A DNA stretch of 64,000 nt. Source: Pseudomonas sp. N040 (lineage in GTDB: Bacteria; Pseudomonadota; Gammaproteobacteria; Pseudomonadales; Pseudomonadaceae). Positions 39,162 to 50,175 of the stretch are shown piece by piece (the stretch's first letter is position 1; every line of letters starts with the position of its first letter). The notes below the pieces were generated by a model, which made no database searches, was not told the origin of the DNA, and saw only the letters and a list, made by a program, of their open reading frames with translations. The translations under genes were made by a program, and so were the position numbers. The stretch is taken from the NCBI RefSeq assembly GCF_015637705.1, contig NZ_JADOBE010000011.1, forward strand, positions 1-64,000, in the 5' to 3' direction.

Positions 39162-41432
39162 TCAGGCCATTTCGGCAGTGGTTTCGAATTCGAATACCAG
39201 TTCGCCATCTTTTTCGTCGATGTGCACCACTCCGCCGTGCTCGGCCAGTTCGCCGAACAGTATCTCTTCGGCCAGCGGACGCTTGATCTTGTCCTGAATC
39301 AGCCTAGCCATCGGCCGCGCGCCCATCTGCACGTCATAACCACGCTCACCCAGCCAGTTGCGTGCGGCTTCACTGACCTCCAGATGGACATGCTTGTCTT
39401 CCAGTTGCACCTGCAACTCGATGAGGAACTTGTCCACTATGTTCTTGATCACTTCGTGGCTCAGCCGGCCAAACTGGATGATGGTGTCCAGGCGGTTGCG
39501 GAACTCCGGGGTAAAACTCTTCTTGATCACTTCCAGCGCATCGGATGAATGATCCTGATAGGTGAAGCCGATTGATGCCCGCGCGGCCGTTTCGGCCCCG
39601 GCATTGGTGGTCATGATCAGGATCACATTGCGGAAATCAGCTTTGCGCCCGTTGTTGTCGGTCAGGGTGCCATGATCCATCACCTGCAGCAGCAGGTTGA
39701 AGACTTCCGGGTGCGCCTTCTCGATCTCGTCAAGCAGCAGCACGCAATGCGGCATCTTGGTGATGGCTTCCGTCAGCAGGCCACCCTGATCGAAACCGAC
39801 ATAGCCGGGTGGCGCGCCGATCAGGCGGGAAACCGTGTGCCGTTCCATGTACTCGGACATGTCGAAGCGCACCAGTTCGATGCCCATGGACTTCGCCAGT
39901 TGCCGGGCAACTTCGGTCTTGCCCACCCCCGTCGGGCCGGCAAACAGGAACGATCCTACCGGCTTGTCCGGTGATTTCAGACCGGCGCGCGACAGCTTGA
40001 TCGCCGTGGACAGCGCATTGATCGCATCATCCTGGCCGAAAACGGTCAGGCGTAAATCACGCTCGAGGTTGCGCAATTGCTCCTTGTCCGAGCTGCTGAC
40101 GTGCTTGGGCGGGATCCTGGCGATTTTCGCGACTATATCCTCGACCTGCTGCACCTCGATGCACTTGACCCGCGAAGCCTCCGGCTGCAACCGCTGGTAG
40201 GCCCCCGCTTCATCGATGACATCGATGGCCTTGTCCGGCATGTGACGGTCGTTGATGTAGCGCGCAGCCAGCTCGGCAGCCGCATGCAGCGCAGCATCGC
40301 TGTATTCGATATGGTGATGCTGCTCGAAGCGCCCTTTCAGCCCCTTGAGGATGCCATAGGTATCCTCAACGGAAGGCTCGACGACATCGACCTTCTGGAA
40401 GCGCCGCGCCAGAGCGCGATCCTTCTCGAAAATCCCGCGGAATTCCTGGAACGTGGTCGAGCCGATGCAGCGGATCTCGCCGCTGGAAAGGACCGGCTTG
40501 AGCAGGTTGGAAGCATCCATGACGCCACCGGAAGCAGCGCCCGCACCAATGATGGTGTGAATCTCGTCGATGAACAGGATGGCATGCGGACGCTTGCGCA
40601 GTTCGTTGATCAGCGCCTTGAAGCGCTTCTCGAAATCACCACGGTACTTGGTTCCGGCCAGCAGTGCGCCCAGATCCAGTGAATAGACCACGCTGTCGGC
40701 CAGCAAGTCGGGAATCTGCTTGTCGACAATGCGCTTGGCCAGACCCTCGGCAATGGCGGTCTTGCCGACACCGGCCTCGCCCACCAGCAAGGGATTGTTC
40801 TTGCGTCGCCGCGCCAGAATCTGCGCGACACGCTCGACTTCCAGCTCACGGCCGACCAGTGGATCAATCCGGCCCTGGCGTGCCAGTTCGTTCAGATTGC
40901 TGGCATACGCATCCAGCGGGTTGGTCGAAGCCGGTGCGTCGCCACTCTCCTCGTCCTGCATCTCCTGCTCACCGTCGCGCTGCTCGCCGGCACCCGGCAC
41001 CTTGGAGATGCCATGAGCGATAAAGTTGACCACGTCGATACGCGCCACATTCTGCTGCTTGAGCAGGAACACGGCCTGGCTTTCCTGCTCACTGAAAATC
41101 GCGACCAGCACATTGGCGCCGCTGACTTCGCGCTTGCCGGAACTTTGCACATGGAAAACGGCGCGCTGCAGCACGCGCTGAAAGCCGAGAGTCGGCTGAG
41201 TCTCGCGCTCTTCATCATGCTGCGGGATCAACGGCGTGGTGGAGTCGATGAACTCTTGCAGCTCGCGCCGCAGCTTGTCCAGATTGGCCCCGCAGGCGCG
41301 CAACACCATGCTGGCAGCCTCGTTGTCCAACAGCGCCAACAATAAGTGCTCAACCGTCATAAATTCATGGCGCTTGGCACGCGCCTCCTTGAAGGCGAGA
41401 TTGAGGGTAACTTCGAGCTCACGGTTCAACAT
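39162..41432 (-). CDS. clpA: ATP-dependent Clp protease ATP-binding subunit ClpA
   Basis: A 756-aa class I Hsp100 protein with an N-terminal double-Clp domain (about 1-140) that binds ClpS. The first AAA+ module has VGEAGVGKTAIAEG and ILFIDEIHTIIGAG. The second has FAGPTGVGKTEVARQ and LLLDEIEKAHPEVFN. It unfolds substrates for ClpP. It is preceded on the same strand by clpS (29 bases), the canonical clpS-clpA pair, and ends at a shared terminator with infA. Confidence 0.97.
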   Translation of the reverse strand: MLNRELEVTLNLAFKEARAKRHEFMTVEHLLLALLDNEAASMVLRACGANLDKLRRELQEFIDSTTPLIPQHDEERETQPTLGFQRVLQRAVFHVQSSGKREVSGANVLVAIFSEQESQAVFLLKQQNVARIDVVNFIAHGISKVPGAGEQRDGEQEMQDEESGDAPASTNPLDAYASNLNELARQGRIDPLVGRELEVERVAQILARRRKNNPLLVGEAGVGKTAIAEGLAKRIVDKQIPDLLADSVVYSLDLGALLAGTKYRGDFEKRFKALINELRKRPHAILFIDEIHTIIGAGAASGGVMDASNLLKPVLSSGEIRCIGSTTFQEFRGIFEKDRALARRFQKVDVVEPSVEDTYGILKGLKGRFEQHHHIEYSDAALHAAAELAARYINDRHMPDKAIDVIDEAGAYQRLQPEASRVKCIEVQQVEDIVAKIARIPPKHVSSSDKEQLRNLERDLRLTVFGQDDAINALSTAIKLSRAGLKSPDKPVGSFLFAGPTGVGKTEVARQLAKSMGIELVRFDMSEYMERHTVSRLIGAPPGYVGFDQGGLLTEAITKMPHCVLLLDEIEKAHPEVFNLLLQVMDHGTLTDNNGRKADFRNVILIMTTNAGAETAARASIGFTYQDHSSDALEVIKKSFTPEFRNRLDTIIQFGRLSHEVIKNIVDKFLIELQVQLEDKHVHLEVSEAARNWLGERGYDVQMGARPMARLIQDKIKRPLAEEILFGELAEHGGVVHIDEKDGELVFEFETTAEMA

Positions 41433-41461
41433 AGCTTCACCTCATACCCAAGCAATCGGCC

Positions 41462-41824
41462 CTAGCCGTCTTTCTCTATCTCACAAAGCAGTGGATGCTG
41501 ACACTCCCTCGCATACTGATTGACCTGCATGGCCTTGGTTTCAGCCACATCCCTGGTAAACAAGCCACACACCGCACGTCCTTCAGTATGTACGGTCAAC
41601 ATAACCCGGGTTGCGCCTTCCCGACCCAGCCCGAAGAACACTTCAAGCACCTCGACCACAAAGTCCATTGGCGTGTAATCATCGTTATGCATGATTACCT
41701 TGTACATTGGCGGTGTCTGCAAGGCCGGTTTGGCTTCTTCCAGAACCAAGCCACCAGCACCATCATCACGCTTATCTGGAAGGTCTTGATTGAATGTTAG
41801 TCGAATCTGACTGAATGCACTCAT
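41462..41824 (-). CDS. clpS: ClpS adaptor
   Basis: A 120-aa protein with [25 protein letters not shown], the N-degron pocket. [23 protein letters not shown] follows. It delivers proteins with N-terminal Leu, Phe, Trp or Tyr to ClpA. It is divergent from cspD across about 220 bases. Its N-terminal extension (about 30 residues) is flexible and engages the ClpA pore in the known system. Confidence 0.97.
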   Translation of the reverse strand: MSAFSQIRLTFNQDLPDKRDDGAGGLVLEEAKPALQTPPMYKVIMHNDDYTPMDFVVEVLEVFFGLGREGATRVMLTVHTEGRAVCGLFTRDVAETKAMQVNQYARECQHPLLCEIEKDG

Positions 41825-42044
41825 GCTGGAAAAAATGCTTCTTAGGTTAAATGCATAGGTGGTTAGGAAAGTGCCGAATCACAAGGCAAACGCCCGATTT
41901 CCTTGACTATCGCCGAAATGGTGATAAACCAAATACTACCTGCCTCGGGGTATAGGTCACTCACCCACAGGCCTGTATCAGAAGTAACCTGAATATCGTC
42001 ACATGATACTCCAGCACCAGGGCACTTTGCAGAGGGAGATCAGC
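41825..42044. promoter_or_regulatory. Divergent control region between clpS and cspD
   Basis: A 220-base A/T-richer gap with no coding frame. TTGACT at 41903-41908 on the plus strand, followed by GATAAA at 41923-41928, is a possible but short-spaced promoter for cspD. The AGAGGGAG ribosome site of cspD ends the region. No clear minus-strand promoter was found. Confidence 0.35.
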
Positions 42045-42308
42045 ATGCTCAGCGGCAAGGTCAAATGGTTCAACAACGCCAAGGGGTTCGGCTTCATCGT
42101 CGCTGACGGGCAGAACGAAGATCTGTTTGCCCACTTTTCAGCAATCCAGATGAGCGGCTACAAAACCCTCAAGGCCGGCCAGAGCGTCTACTTTGACATA
42201 GTCCAGGGCCCCAAGGGACTGCACGCGGTAAACATCTGCGCGGAAGAGCCAGTCCAGCAATCAGCCGAAGCGCTGGCGACTCCGAAGACCATTCACGCCG
42301 AGGCGTAA
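42045..42308 (+). CDS. cspD: Cold-shock-domain protein CspD
   Basis: An 87-aa protein. It starts [18 protein letters not shown], with RNP1 as KGFGFI and a diverged RNP2 (DLFAHFSAI). The C-terminal tail of about 17 residues ([17 protein letters not shown]) is beyond the usual 70-aa Csp core. CspD binds single-stranded DNA and RNA and inhibits replication in stationary phase in E. coli. I chose the ATG at 42045 with AGAGGGAG upstream. It lies beside clpSA, as in many gammaproteobacteria. Confidence 0.92.
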   Translation: MLSGKVKWFNNAKGFGFIVADGQNEDLFAHFSAIQMSGYKTLKAGQSVYFDIVQGPKGLHAVNICAEEPVQQSAEALATPKTIHAEA

Positions 42309-42320
42309 ATCTGCAGATAC

Positions 42321-42350
42321 AAAAAAGCCGGACTGCTGTCCGGCTTTTTA
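42321..42350. terminator. Bidirectional terminator between cspD and icd
   Basis: AAAAAGCCGGAC-TGCT-GTCCGGCTTTTT (42322-42349) lies 13 bases after cspD and 16 bases beyond the icd stop. It has T runs on both strands. Confidence 0.93.
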
Positions 42351-42365
42351 ATTTCCAGCACCCGC

Positions 42366-43622
42366 TTACATGTGGGCGATGGTCGCGTCACCAAACTCGG
42401 AGCAGGACAACAGCTTGGCGTCGTCCATCAGGCGCTCGAAGTCATAGGTCACTGTCTTCGCATCAATGGCACCCTCGGTACCCTTGATGATCAGATCTGC
42501 AGCCTCGATCCAGCCCATATGGCGCAGCATCATCTCGGCCGAGAGAATCAGCGAGCCGGGGTTGACCTTGTCCAGGCCAGCATACTTCGGCGCCGTACCA
42601 TGGGTAGCTTCGAACATGGCAACGGTGTCGGAGAGGTTGGCACCCGGTGCAATACCGATGCCGCCCACTTCAGCCGCCAGTGCATCGGACAGATAGTCAC
42701 CATTGAGGTTCAGGGTGGCGATCACGTCATACTCAGCCGGGCGCAACAGGATCTGCTGCAGCATGGCGTCGGCAATGGCGTCCTTCACAACAACATTGCG
42801 GCCGGTTTTCGGGTTCTTGAACTGCATCCACGGGCCGCCATCCAGCAAGGTTGCACCGAACTCTTCGGCAGCAACTTCATAGGCCCACTCCTTGAAGGCA
42901 CCTTCGGTGAACTTCATGATGTTGCCCTTGTGGACGATGGTCAGCGATTCGCGATCATTGTCGACAATGTACTGCAAGGCCTTGCGCGCCAGGCGCTTGG
43001 TACCTTCCTTGGATACCGGCTTGATGCCGATGCCGCAGTCCTGGTCGAAACGAATCTTGGTGACACCCATTTCTTCCTTGAGGAACTTGATGACCTTGTT
43101 CGCTTCTGCCGAACCGGCTTTCCACTCGATACCGGCATAGATGTCTTCCGAGTTCTCGCGGAAGATGGTCATGTCGACATCCTGAGGCTTCTTTACCGGG
43201 CTCGGTACGCCGGTGAACCAGCGCACTGGGCGCAGGCAGACATAAAGATCCAGCTGCTGGCGCAGGGCTACGTTCAGCGAGCGAATGCCGCCACCAACCG
43301 GCGTGGTCAACGGGCCCTTGATCGATACGACGAACTCTTTGACTGCGTCGAGCGTTTCCTGTGGCAGCCAGGTGTCCTGGTCATAAACCTGGGTCGCCTT
43401 TTCGCCGGCATAGACTTCCATCCAGGAAATCTTGCGCGTGCCACCGTAGGCCTTGGCCACAGCCGCATCAACCACCTTGATCATGACGGGGCTGATATCA
43501 ACACCGATGCCATCACCCTCGATATAGGGAATGATCGGATTGTTAGGTACGTTCAGCGACATATCGGCATTAACGGTAATTTTGTTACCGCTCGAAGGCA
43601 CCTGAATTTTCTGGTATCCCAT
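42366..43622 (-). CDS. icd: NADP-dependent isocitrate dehydrogenase, dimeric type
   Basis: A 418-aa protein starting [15 protein letters not shown]. It has [16 protein letters not shown], the phosphorylatable-Ser region [24 protein letters not shown], and [12 protein letters not shown]. The phosphorylatable Ser is the target of the AceK kinase/phosphatase in enterics. It oxidises isocitrate to 2-oxoglutarate and competes with AceA. The ATG at 43622 has GGAG 9 bases upstream; an in-frame ATG four codons earlier has none. A TGTAGT-N14-GCTACA dyad lies about 180 bases upstream. Confidence 0.96.
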   Translation of the reverse strand: MGYQKIQVPSSGNKITVNADMSLNVPNNPIIPYIEGDGIGVDISPVMIKVVDAAVAKAYGGTRKISWMEVYAGEKATQVYDQDTWLPQETLDAVKEFVVSIKGPLTTPVGGGIRSLNVALRQQLDLYVCLRPVRWFTGVPSPVKKPQDVDMTIFRENSEDIYAGIEWKAGSAEANKVIKFLKEEMGVTKIRFDQDCGIGIKPVSKEGTKRLARKALQYIVDNDRESLTIVHKGNIMKFTEGAFKEWAYEVAAEEFGATLLDGGPWMQFKNPKTGRNVVVKDAIADAMLQQILLRPAEYDVIATLNLNGDYLSDALAAEVGGIGIAPGANLSDTVAMFEATHGTAPKYAGLDKVNPGSLILSAEMMLRHMGWIEAADLIIKGTEGAIDAKTVTYDFERLMDDAKLLSCSEFGDATIAHM

Positions 43623-43927
43623 GCTGGACTCCATTGCTTTTTGTCTGACATCCCGCCACAGGGGTGGCGTGGCGGATGGATAATGGGGCTTGCTTTCAGC
43701 AAGTCACCCTGATGATGTTGCTACAGAATCTCGCGCACTCAACAGCATATCGCCGAGCCTCGCGTGGCTGCCGCTGGCCATCTAACCCTTGAACGCATCT
43801 GTAGTCAAACAACAACTACGCTACATTCTCGACCGCAAATATCCCGGTAATTTTAGCAGCAGTTGGGCATTTCACCGCCCGCTTGCAGCGCGTTAGGATT
43901 GGCCATTCCGCCCACAGGGATCTTTCC
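43623..43927. other. 305-bp divergent region between icd and nudJ
   Basis: No gene is seen. In PAO1 a monomeric isocitrate dehydrogenase gene (idh) lies between icd and the Nudix gene (from memory); it is absent here. The region holds the dyad at 43800-43825, an AACAACAA stretch on the plus strand, and a GGCTTGCT..AGCAAG hairpin near 43688. Confidence 0.5.
43800..43825. promoter_or_regulatory. RccR-like inverted repeat upstream of icd
   Basis: TGTAGT (43800-43805), 14 bases, then GCTACA (43820-43825). An additional ACTACG lies inside at 43815. The spacing is identical to the site ahead of aceA (51642-51667). RccR, an RpiR-family regulator responding to KDPG, binds long-spaced TGTAGT-type palindromes at aceA in P. 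fluorescens. The assignment here rests on similarity only. Confidence 0.4.
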
Positions 43928-44371
43928 ATGCGATTCACTCCCCACGTCACCGTCGCGACCATTGTCGAGGATCAGGGCCGCTTTCTGCTGGTGGAAGAAT
44001 GGGCAGATAACCGCCACGTATTTAATCAGCCTGCCGGCCATTTGGAAGCCGACGAAAGTCTGATCCAGGCAGCATTGCGTGAAACCCGTGAAGAAACCGG
44101 CTGGGAAGTCGAACTGACGGGCGTCATCGGCATCTACCTGTATACCGCACCCAGCAATGGCGTGACTTACCAGCGCGTCTGCTTTGCTGCCAGGCCCCTG
44201 CACCAGATCCCTGACAGCACACTGGACGAAGGTATCATCGCACCACACTGGCTGAGCAGGGACGAGATAGAGGCCCGCGCGGACCGCCTGCGCAGCGAGC
44301 TGGTTCTGCGCTGCATAGATGACTTCATCAATGGCCCGCTTTTTCCACTGGAACTGATCCGCAACAGCTGA
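43928..44371 (+). CDS. nudJ: Nudix hydrolase, NudJ/YmfB type
   Basis: A 147-aa protein starting MRFTPHVTVATIVEDQGRFLLVEE. The Nudix box GHLEADESLIQAALRETREETGWEV (about 38-62) is complete, with the metal-binding REEXXEE core as RETREETG. In E. coli the equivalent gene upstream of mnmA acts on HMP-PP, thiamine pyrophosphate and nucleoside tri- and diphosphates. I chose the ATG at 43928, the family-typical start, over an in-frame upstream codon at 43883. It is followed by mnmA after 71 bases, the conserved order. Confidence 0.85.
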   Translation: MRFTPHVTVATIVEDQGRFLLVEEWADNRHVFNQPAGHLEADESLIQAALRETREETGWEVELTGVIGIYLYTAPSNGVTYQRVCFAARPLHQIPDSTLDEGIIAPHWLSRDEIEARADRLRSELVLRCIDDFINGPLFPLELIRNS

Positions 44372-44442
44372 GCAGTTCGCCCTTGATCGCCGCAGCCTGA
44401 TAGAATCCCGCCTTCGTTCACCCCAGCCCTACCCGAACTCCC

Positions 44443-45573
44443 ATGCCTGAATCAGTCCACCCGAACTCCCAGCAACGCGTCATCGTCGGCATGTCCGGCG
44501 GTGTCGACTCGTCGGTATCCGCACTGCTGCTGCTCGAGCAGGGCTTCCAGGTGGAAGGTCTGTTCATGAAGAACTGGGAGGAGGACGACGGCACCGAATA
44601 CTGCACCGCCATGGCCGACCTGGCAGATGCCCAGGCCGTGTGCGACAACATCGGCATTCCCCTGCATACCGCCAACTTCGCGGCGGAATACTGGGACAAC
44701 GTCTTCGAGCACTTCCTTGCCGAGTACAAGGCGGGACGCACCCCCAACCCGGACATCCTGTGTAACCGTGAAATCAAGTTCAAGGCCTTCCTCGACTATG
44801 CATTGAGCATGGGTGCCGACCTCATCGCCACCGGCCATTACGTGCGCCGGCGGGATATCGACGGGCGCAGCGAACTGCTCAAGGGCCTTGATCCGAACAA
44901 GGACCAGAGCTACTTCCTGCACGCGGTCGGCGGCGAGCAGATCGGCAAGTCGCTGTTCCCTGTTGGCGAACTGGAAAAGCCCCGGGTACGCGCGATTGCC
45001 GAGCGCCATGGCCTGGCCACAGCCAAGAAGAAGGATTCGACCGGTATCTGTTTTATTGGCGAGCGGCGCTTCAGTGACTTTCTCAAGCAGTACCTGCCGG
45101 CCCAGCCAGGCGCAATCGAAACCACCGAAGGCAAGGTGATCGGTCAGCACCATGGCTTGATGTATCACACCATCGGCCAGCGCCAGGGGCTCGGCATTGG
45201 CGGCCTGAAAAATGCTGGCGACGACCCTTGGTACGTGCTGTCCAAAGACCTGGCGCGCAATGTGCTCATCGTCGGCCAGGGCAATGATCACCCATGGCTG
45301 TTTTCCAGCGCCCTGCTGGCCTCGCAGATCTACTGGGTCAATCCCTTCGACCTCAGTTCGCCGCAACGGCTCACCGCCAAGGTGCGCTATCGGCAAGCCG
45401 ACCAGGCCTGCACTCTGGAGCAGATTCCCGGCGGTTACCGGGCGATTTTTGACCAGCCGCAGCGCGCCGTGACTCCCGGCCAGTCGGTGGTCTTCTACGA
45501 TGGCGAGATCTGTCTGGGTGGCGGTGTGATCGAAAGCGCCGAAACGCATTTCAGTGGAGTCCGCAGCGCATGA
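44443..45573 (+). CDS. mnmA: tRNA-specific 2-thiouridylase MnmA
   Basis: A 376-aa protein. The PP-loop motif is [15 protein letters not shown] (about 14-28). The catalytic cysteines lie in [12 protein letters not shown] (Cys106 region) and [13 protein letters not shown] (about 200). A C-terminal beta-barrel follows. It makes 2-thiouridine at the wobble position of Lys, Glu and Gln tRNAs, with sulfur from the IscS/Tus relay. Its stop overlaps hflD by 4 bases. Confidence 0.97.
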   Translation: MPESVHPNSQQRVIVGMSGGVDSSVSALLLLEQGFQVEGLFMKNWEEDDGTEYCTAMADLADAQAVCDNIGIPLHTANFAAEYWDNVFEHFLAEYKAGRTPNPDILCNREIKFKAFLDYALSMGADLIATGHYVRRRDIDGRSELLKGLDPNKDQSYFLHAVGGEQIGKSLFPVGELEKPRVRAIAERHGLATAKKKDSTGICFIGERRFSDFLKQYLPAQPGAIETTEGKVIGQHHGLMYHTIGQRQGLGIGGLKNAGDDPWYVLSKDLARNVLIVGQGNDHPWLFSSALLASQIYWVNPFDLSSPQRLTAKVRYRQADQACTLEQIPGGYRAIFDQPQRAVTPGQSVVFYDGEICLGGGVIESAETHFSGVRSA

Positions 45574-46199
45574 GTCCGACCCAGGAACAGCTGGTCGCCC
45601 TGGCTGCGGTGTTTCAGGCCGCCAGCCTGGTCGACAAGATTGCCAAGACTGGCCAGGCCAGCACCGCCGATAGCGCCTGCCTGCTCGGCGCACTGCTGGT
45701 GCGCAACCCGGAAAGCACCCTGGAAGTCTATGGCGGCGATGACCTGAACCTGCGCGAAGGCTATCGAGCACTGGCCAGCGCACTCGAACGCAACCCCGCC
45801 AGCTTGCAGCGCGACCCGCTGAAATACGCACTGGCCCTGCTTGCCCTGGAGCGCCAACTGGCCAAGCGCGATGACCTGCTGGAAATCATCGGCAAGCGAC
45901 TGGACAAGATCCAGCTGCAGGTCGAACACTTCGGGCCGACCCACGAGAATGTGATCGCCGCCTGCGCCGCGCTGTATCAGGACACCATCAGTACCTTCCG
46001 GCTGCGCATCCAGGTGCAGGGTGACGTGCGCTTCCTGCAGCAAGCAGGCAACCCTGAAAAAATCCGCGCCCTGCTGCTGGCTGGCATTCGCTCGGCGCGG
46101 CTCTGGCGCCAGCTCGGCGGCCATCGCTGGCAACTGGTATTCAGCCGCGGCAAGTTGCTCAGGGAACTCTACCCGCTGCTGCGCAGCACGCCCCCTTGA
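45570..46199 (+). CDS. hflD: High frequency lysogenization protein HflD homologue
   Basis: A 209-aa helical protein starting [28 protein letters not shown], the family signature. HflD is a peripheral inner-membrane protein; in E. coli it binds lambda CII, and its core role is unclear. It is coupled to mnmA by ATGA and to the next transporter gene by TTGA. The mnmA-hflD-purB order is conserved, here with the transporter inserted. Confidence 0.93.
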   Translation: MSPTQEQLVALAAVFQAASLVDKIAKTGQASTADSACLLGALLVRNPESTLEVYGGDDLNLREGYRALASALERNPASLQRDPLKYALALLALERQLAKRDDLLEIIGKRLDKIQLQVEHFGPTHENVIAACAALYQDTISTFRLRIQVQGDVRFLQQAGNPEKIRALLLAGIRSARLWRQLGGHRWQLVFSRGKLLRELYPLLRSTPP

Positions 46200-47059
46200 G
46201 CCTGCCGTCGCGCAGTGTCAAACCACTCCAGGGCGCCCTGCTGCTGGCTTTGTCGGCATTGCTGTTCTCCCTGATGGGGGTGGTGATTCGCGAGGCATCG
46301 CTGACGGTGAACAACGAGTCCGTGGTGTTTTTTCGCAACCTGGTCGGTGTACTGTTTTTCCTGCCGTTGCTGCTGATCAAGGGCATACAGCCACTCAAGA
46401 CCCAACGGATCAAGTCCCATCTCTGGCGAACCACCTACGGGCTGGCGGCGATGTACTGCTTCTTCTACGCCATCGCCCACCTGCCGCTGGCCGATGCGAT
46501 GCTGTTCACTTACTCCGCCCCGGTGTTTACCCCGATCATCGCCTGGTGGTGGCTGAAGGAACCGCTGAACAAGCGCATCGCCCTGACCACCTGCATCGGC
46601 CTGATTGGCGTGCTGCTGGTCGCCAGGCCCGGACACTCGCTGTTTGAGGGGCAGGCACTGGTCGGCCTCTCTGCCAGCATCCTGGCAGCCTTTGCCTTTG
46701 TCTCTATTCGCGAAATGAGTGATACCGAGCCGGCCTACCGCATCGTCTTCTATTTCTCGCTGTTCAGCGCCCTGATTTCGGCTGTCCCCCTGACCTGGTC
46801 CTGGCAGCCGCTGAACCTGCACGAGCTCGGCCTGTTGCTGGTCGTCGGGCTGCTGGCAACCACCAGCCAGATCGTCATGTCCAAGGCTTACGGCCTCGCG
46901 CCACCCGGCATAATCGGCCCCTTCGCCTATCTGGCCATCGTGTTTGCCGGAATCATCGCCTGGCTGCGCTGGGGCGAAACTCCTGACCTGCTGTTCGTCG
47001 CCGGCGCAGCCTTGATTTTCTCCGCCAGCCTGCTGTCAATCAGCCGAAGTAAAGGTTGA
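46196..47059 (+). CDS. EamA/DMT-family transporter
   Basis: A 287-aa protein with ten predicted helices in two EamA repeats (about 10-140 and 150-280). Helix 1 reads [21 protein letters not shown] family signature near the end of helix 4 is [16 protein letters not shown], and in the second repeat [23 protein letters not shown]. The start is TTG at 46196, overlapping the hflD stop. It exports or imports a small metabolite across the inner membrane. The substrate is unknown; S-adenosylmethionine- or amino-acid-like roles are seen in relatives. Confidence 0.85.
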   Translation: MSLPSRSVKPLQGALLLALSALLFSLMGVVIREASLTVNNESVVFFRNLVGVLFFLPLLLIKGIQPLKTQRIKSHLWRTTYGLAAMYCFFYAIAHLPLADAMLFTYSAPVFTPIIAWWWLKEPLNKRIALTTCIGLIGVLLVARPGHSLFEGQALVGLSASILAAFAFVSIREMSDTEPAYRIVFYFSLFSALISAVPLTWSWQPLNLHELGLLLVVGLLATTSQIVMSKAYGLAPPGIIGPFAYLAIVFAGIIAWLRWGETPDLLFVAGAALIFSASLLSISRSKG

Positions 47060-47123
47060 ACGACTCCGGCAAAGCACACGGTGGCTAGTCCTTTTCATGT
47101 ATTATGTGCGCCCTTTTCGTTGA

Positions 47124-48515
<1,392 letters not shown>

Positions 48516-48532
48516 CCGACCGCTCGCCCTGC

Positions 48533-48556
48533 ACGCCCGGCAGTGCCGGGCGTTTT
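48533..48556 (+). terminator. Rho-independent terminator after purB
   Basis: CGCCCGGC-AGT-GCCGGGCG (48534-48552) is followed by TTTTCATTT. It lies 19 bases after the purB stop and 25 bases before the roxA start. Confidence 0.88.
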
Positions 48557-48580
48557 CATTTATTCAGAAGACCCGAAACA

Positions 48581-49747
48581 ATGAATGCTGACTCCCCCCT
48601 GCAACTTCTTGGCGGCCTGACTGCCCGCGAGTTCCTTCGCGACTACTGGCAGAAAAAACCCCTGCTGATCCGCCAGGCCATTCCTGACTTCGAGAGCCCG
48701 TTGACGCCGGATGAACTGGCCGGGTTGTCCCTCGAAGAGGAAATCGAATCACGTCTGGTCATCGAGCATGGCGAGCAGCCGTGGGAGTTGCGCCGCGGGC
48801 CGTTTGCCGAAGACACCTACCAGAACCTGCCGGAGCGTGACTGGACCCTGCTGGTGCAGGCGGTCGACCAGTTCATCCCGGAAGTGGCCGAACTGCTGGA
48901 GCACTTCCACTTCCTGCCCAGCTGGCGCATAGATGACGTGATGATCAGCTTTGCCGCGCCCGGTGGTGGTGTCGGCCCGCACTTCGACAACTACGATGTA
49001 TTCCTCCTGCAGGGCTACGGCCAGCGCCGCTGGCGCCTTGGCCAGATGTGCGATGGCGACAGCGCGCTGCTGGAACATGCCGACCTGCGCATTCTTGCCG
49101 ACTTCCAGGGCAGCGATGAATGGGTACTGGAACCCGGCGACATGCTTTACCTGCCACCGCGCCTGGCACACTTCGGTACCGCCGAAGATGACTGCATGAC
49201 CTACTCGATAGGCTTCCGCGCCCCCAGCGCCGCCGAGGTGCTGACCCACTTCACCGACTTCCTGGCACAGTTTCTCGCCGACGAAGAACGTTACAGCGAT
49301 GCCGGACAGCAACCGGTGAGCGATCCCTATCAGATCCAGCATGACGTCCTCGAGCGCCTCAAAGCCCTGCTGGCCGAACACATGGGGGATGAGCGCCTGC
49401 TGCTGACCTGGTTTGGCCAGTTCATGACCGAGCCGCGCTATCCCGAACGAATTGCCGGCACGCCGATCGAAGAGCAGGAACTGCTCGACGCACTTGCGCA
49501 GGGTGCCCTGCTGATTCGCAACCCCAGCGCGCGGCTGGCCTGGTCGGAAGTCGACGAAGACCTGCTGCTGTTTGCCAGCGGCAACAGCCGCCTGCTCCCG
49601 GGAAATCTGCGCGAACTGCTACGCACACTGTGCGCTGCAGATGCGCTGCACTTGGAAAACCTGGAACCGTGGCTGCGCGATGACGAGGGGCGTAAACTTG
49701 TCTGCGAACTGGTCAAGCAAGGCAGTCTGGAGTTTGCTGATGAGTGA
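48581..49747 (+). CDS. roxA: Ribosomal oxygenase RoxA/YcfD (50S L16 arginine hydroxylase)
   Basis: A 388-aa JmjC/cupin protein. The Fe(II) triad is seen in GPHFDNYDVFLLQ (His and Asp) and later LAHFGTAED (His). The C-terminal winged-helix domain is complete. YcfD hydroxylates an arginine of ribosomal protein L16 using 2-oxoglutarate and O2. Its last 8 bases overlap the GNAT gene. It begins a four-gene run, roxA-GNAT-unknown-secretin-like. Confidence 0.92.
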   Translation: MNADSPLQLLGGLTAREFLRDYWQKKPLLIRQAIPDFESPLTPDELAGLSLEEEIESRLVIEHGEQPWELRRGPFAEDTYQNLPERDWTLLVQAVDQFIPEVAELLEHFHFLPSWRIDDVMISFAAPGGGVGPHFDNYDVFLLQGYGQRRWRLGQMCDGDSALLEHADLRILADFQGSDEWVLEPGDMLYLPPRLAHFGTAEDDCMTYSIGFRAPSAAEVLTHFTDFLAQFLADEERYSDAGQQPVSDPYQIQHDVLERLKALLAEHMGDERLLLTWFGQFMTEPRYPERIAGTPIEEQELLDALAQGALLIRNPSARLAWSEVDEDLLLFASGNSRLLPGNLRELLRTLCAADALHLENLEPWLRDDEGRKLVCELVKQGSLEFADE

Positions 49748-50165
49748 GATTCAGGTTCGTATCGCCAACTGGCAAAAGGACAACGCCGTTCTGCGGCAGA
49801 TCCGCGAAAGCGTGTTTATCAACGAGCAGGCGGTCCCGCCCGAGCTAGAATGGGATGCCGAGGATGCGTCCGCCACGCATTTCCTGGCGCTTGAAGGCGA
49901 CTACCCCATTGGTACCGCGCGCCTGCTGCCTGACGGCCATATCGGCCGGGTATCGGTACTCAAGGACTGGCGCGGCCTGAATGTCGGCGACAAGATCCTG
50001 CGCACCGTGATTGCCGAGGCCGAAAGACTTGGGCTGAATCGGCAGATGCTGAGCGCACAGGTTCACGCCACCCCGTTTTATCAACGCCTGGGATTCAAAG
50101 TGGTGAGTGGCGAGTATCTGGATGCCGGCATTCCGCATGTCGACATGGTGCGCGAGAGCCACTGA
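49740..50165 (+). CDS. GNAT-family N-acetyltransferase (ElaA-like)
   Basis: A 141-aa protein starting MSEIQVRIANWQKDNAVLRQIRESVF. The acetyl-CoA loop is RVSVLKDWRGLNVGDKIL (about 73-90), and the end reads YQRLGFKVVSGEYLDAGIPHVDM, common in this branch. The frame runs further upstream, but the ATG at 49740 overlapping the roxA stop is the natural start. The acetyl acceptor is unknown. Confidence 0.88.
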   Translation: MSEIQVRIANWQKDNAVLRQIRESVFINEQAVPPELEWDAEDASATHFLALEGDYPIGTARLLPDGHIGRVSVLKDWRGLNVGDKILRTVIAEAERLGLNRQMLSAQVHATPFYQRLGFKVVSGEYLDAGIPHVDMVRESH

Positions 50166-50175
50166 AGAGGCCTGA

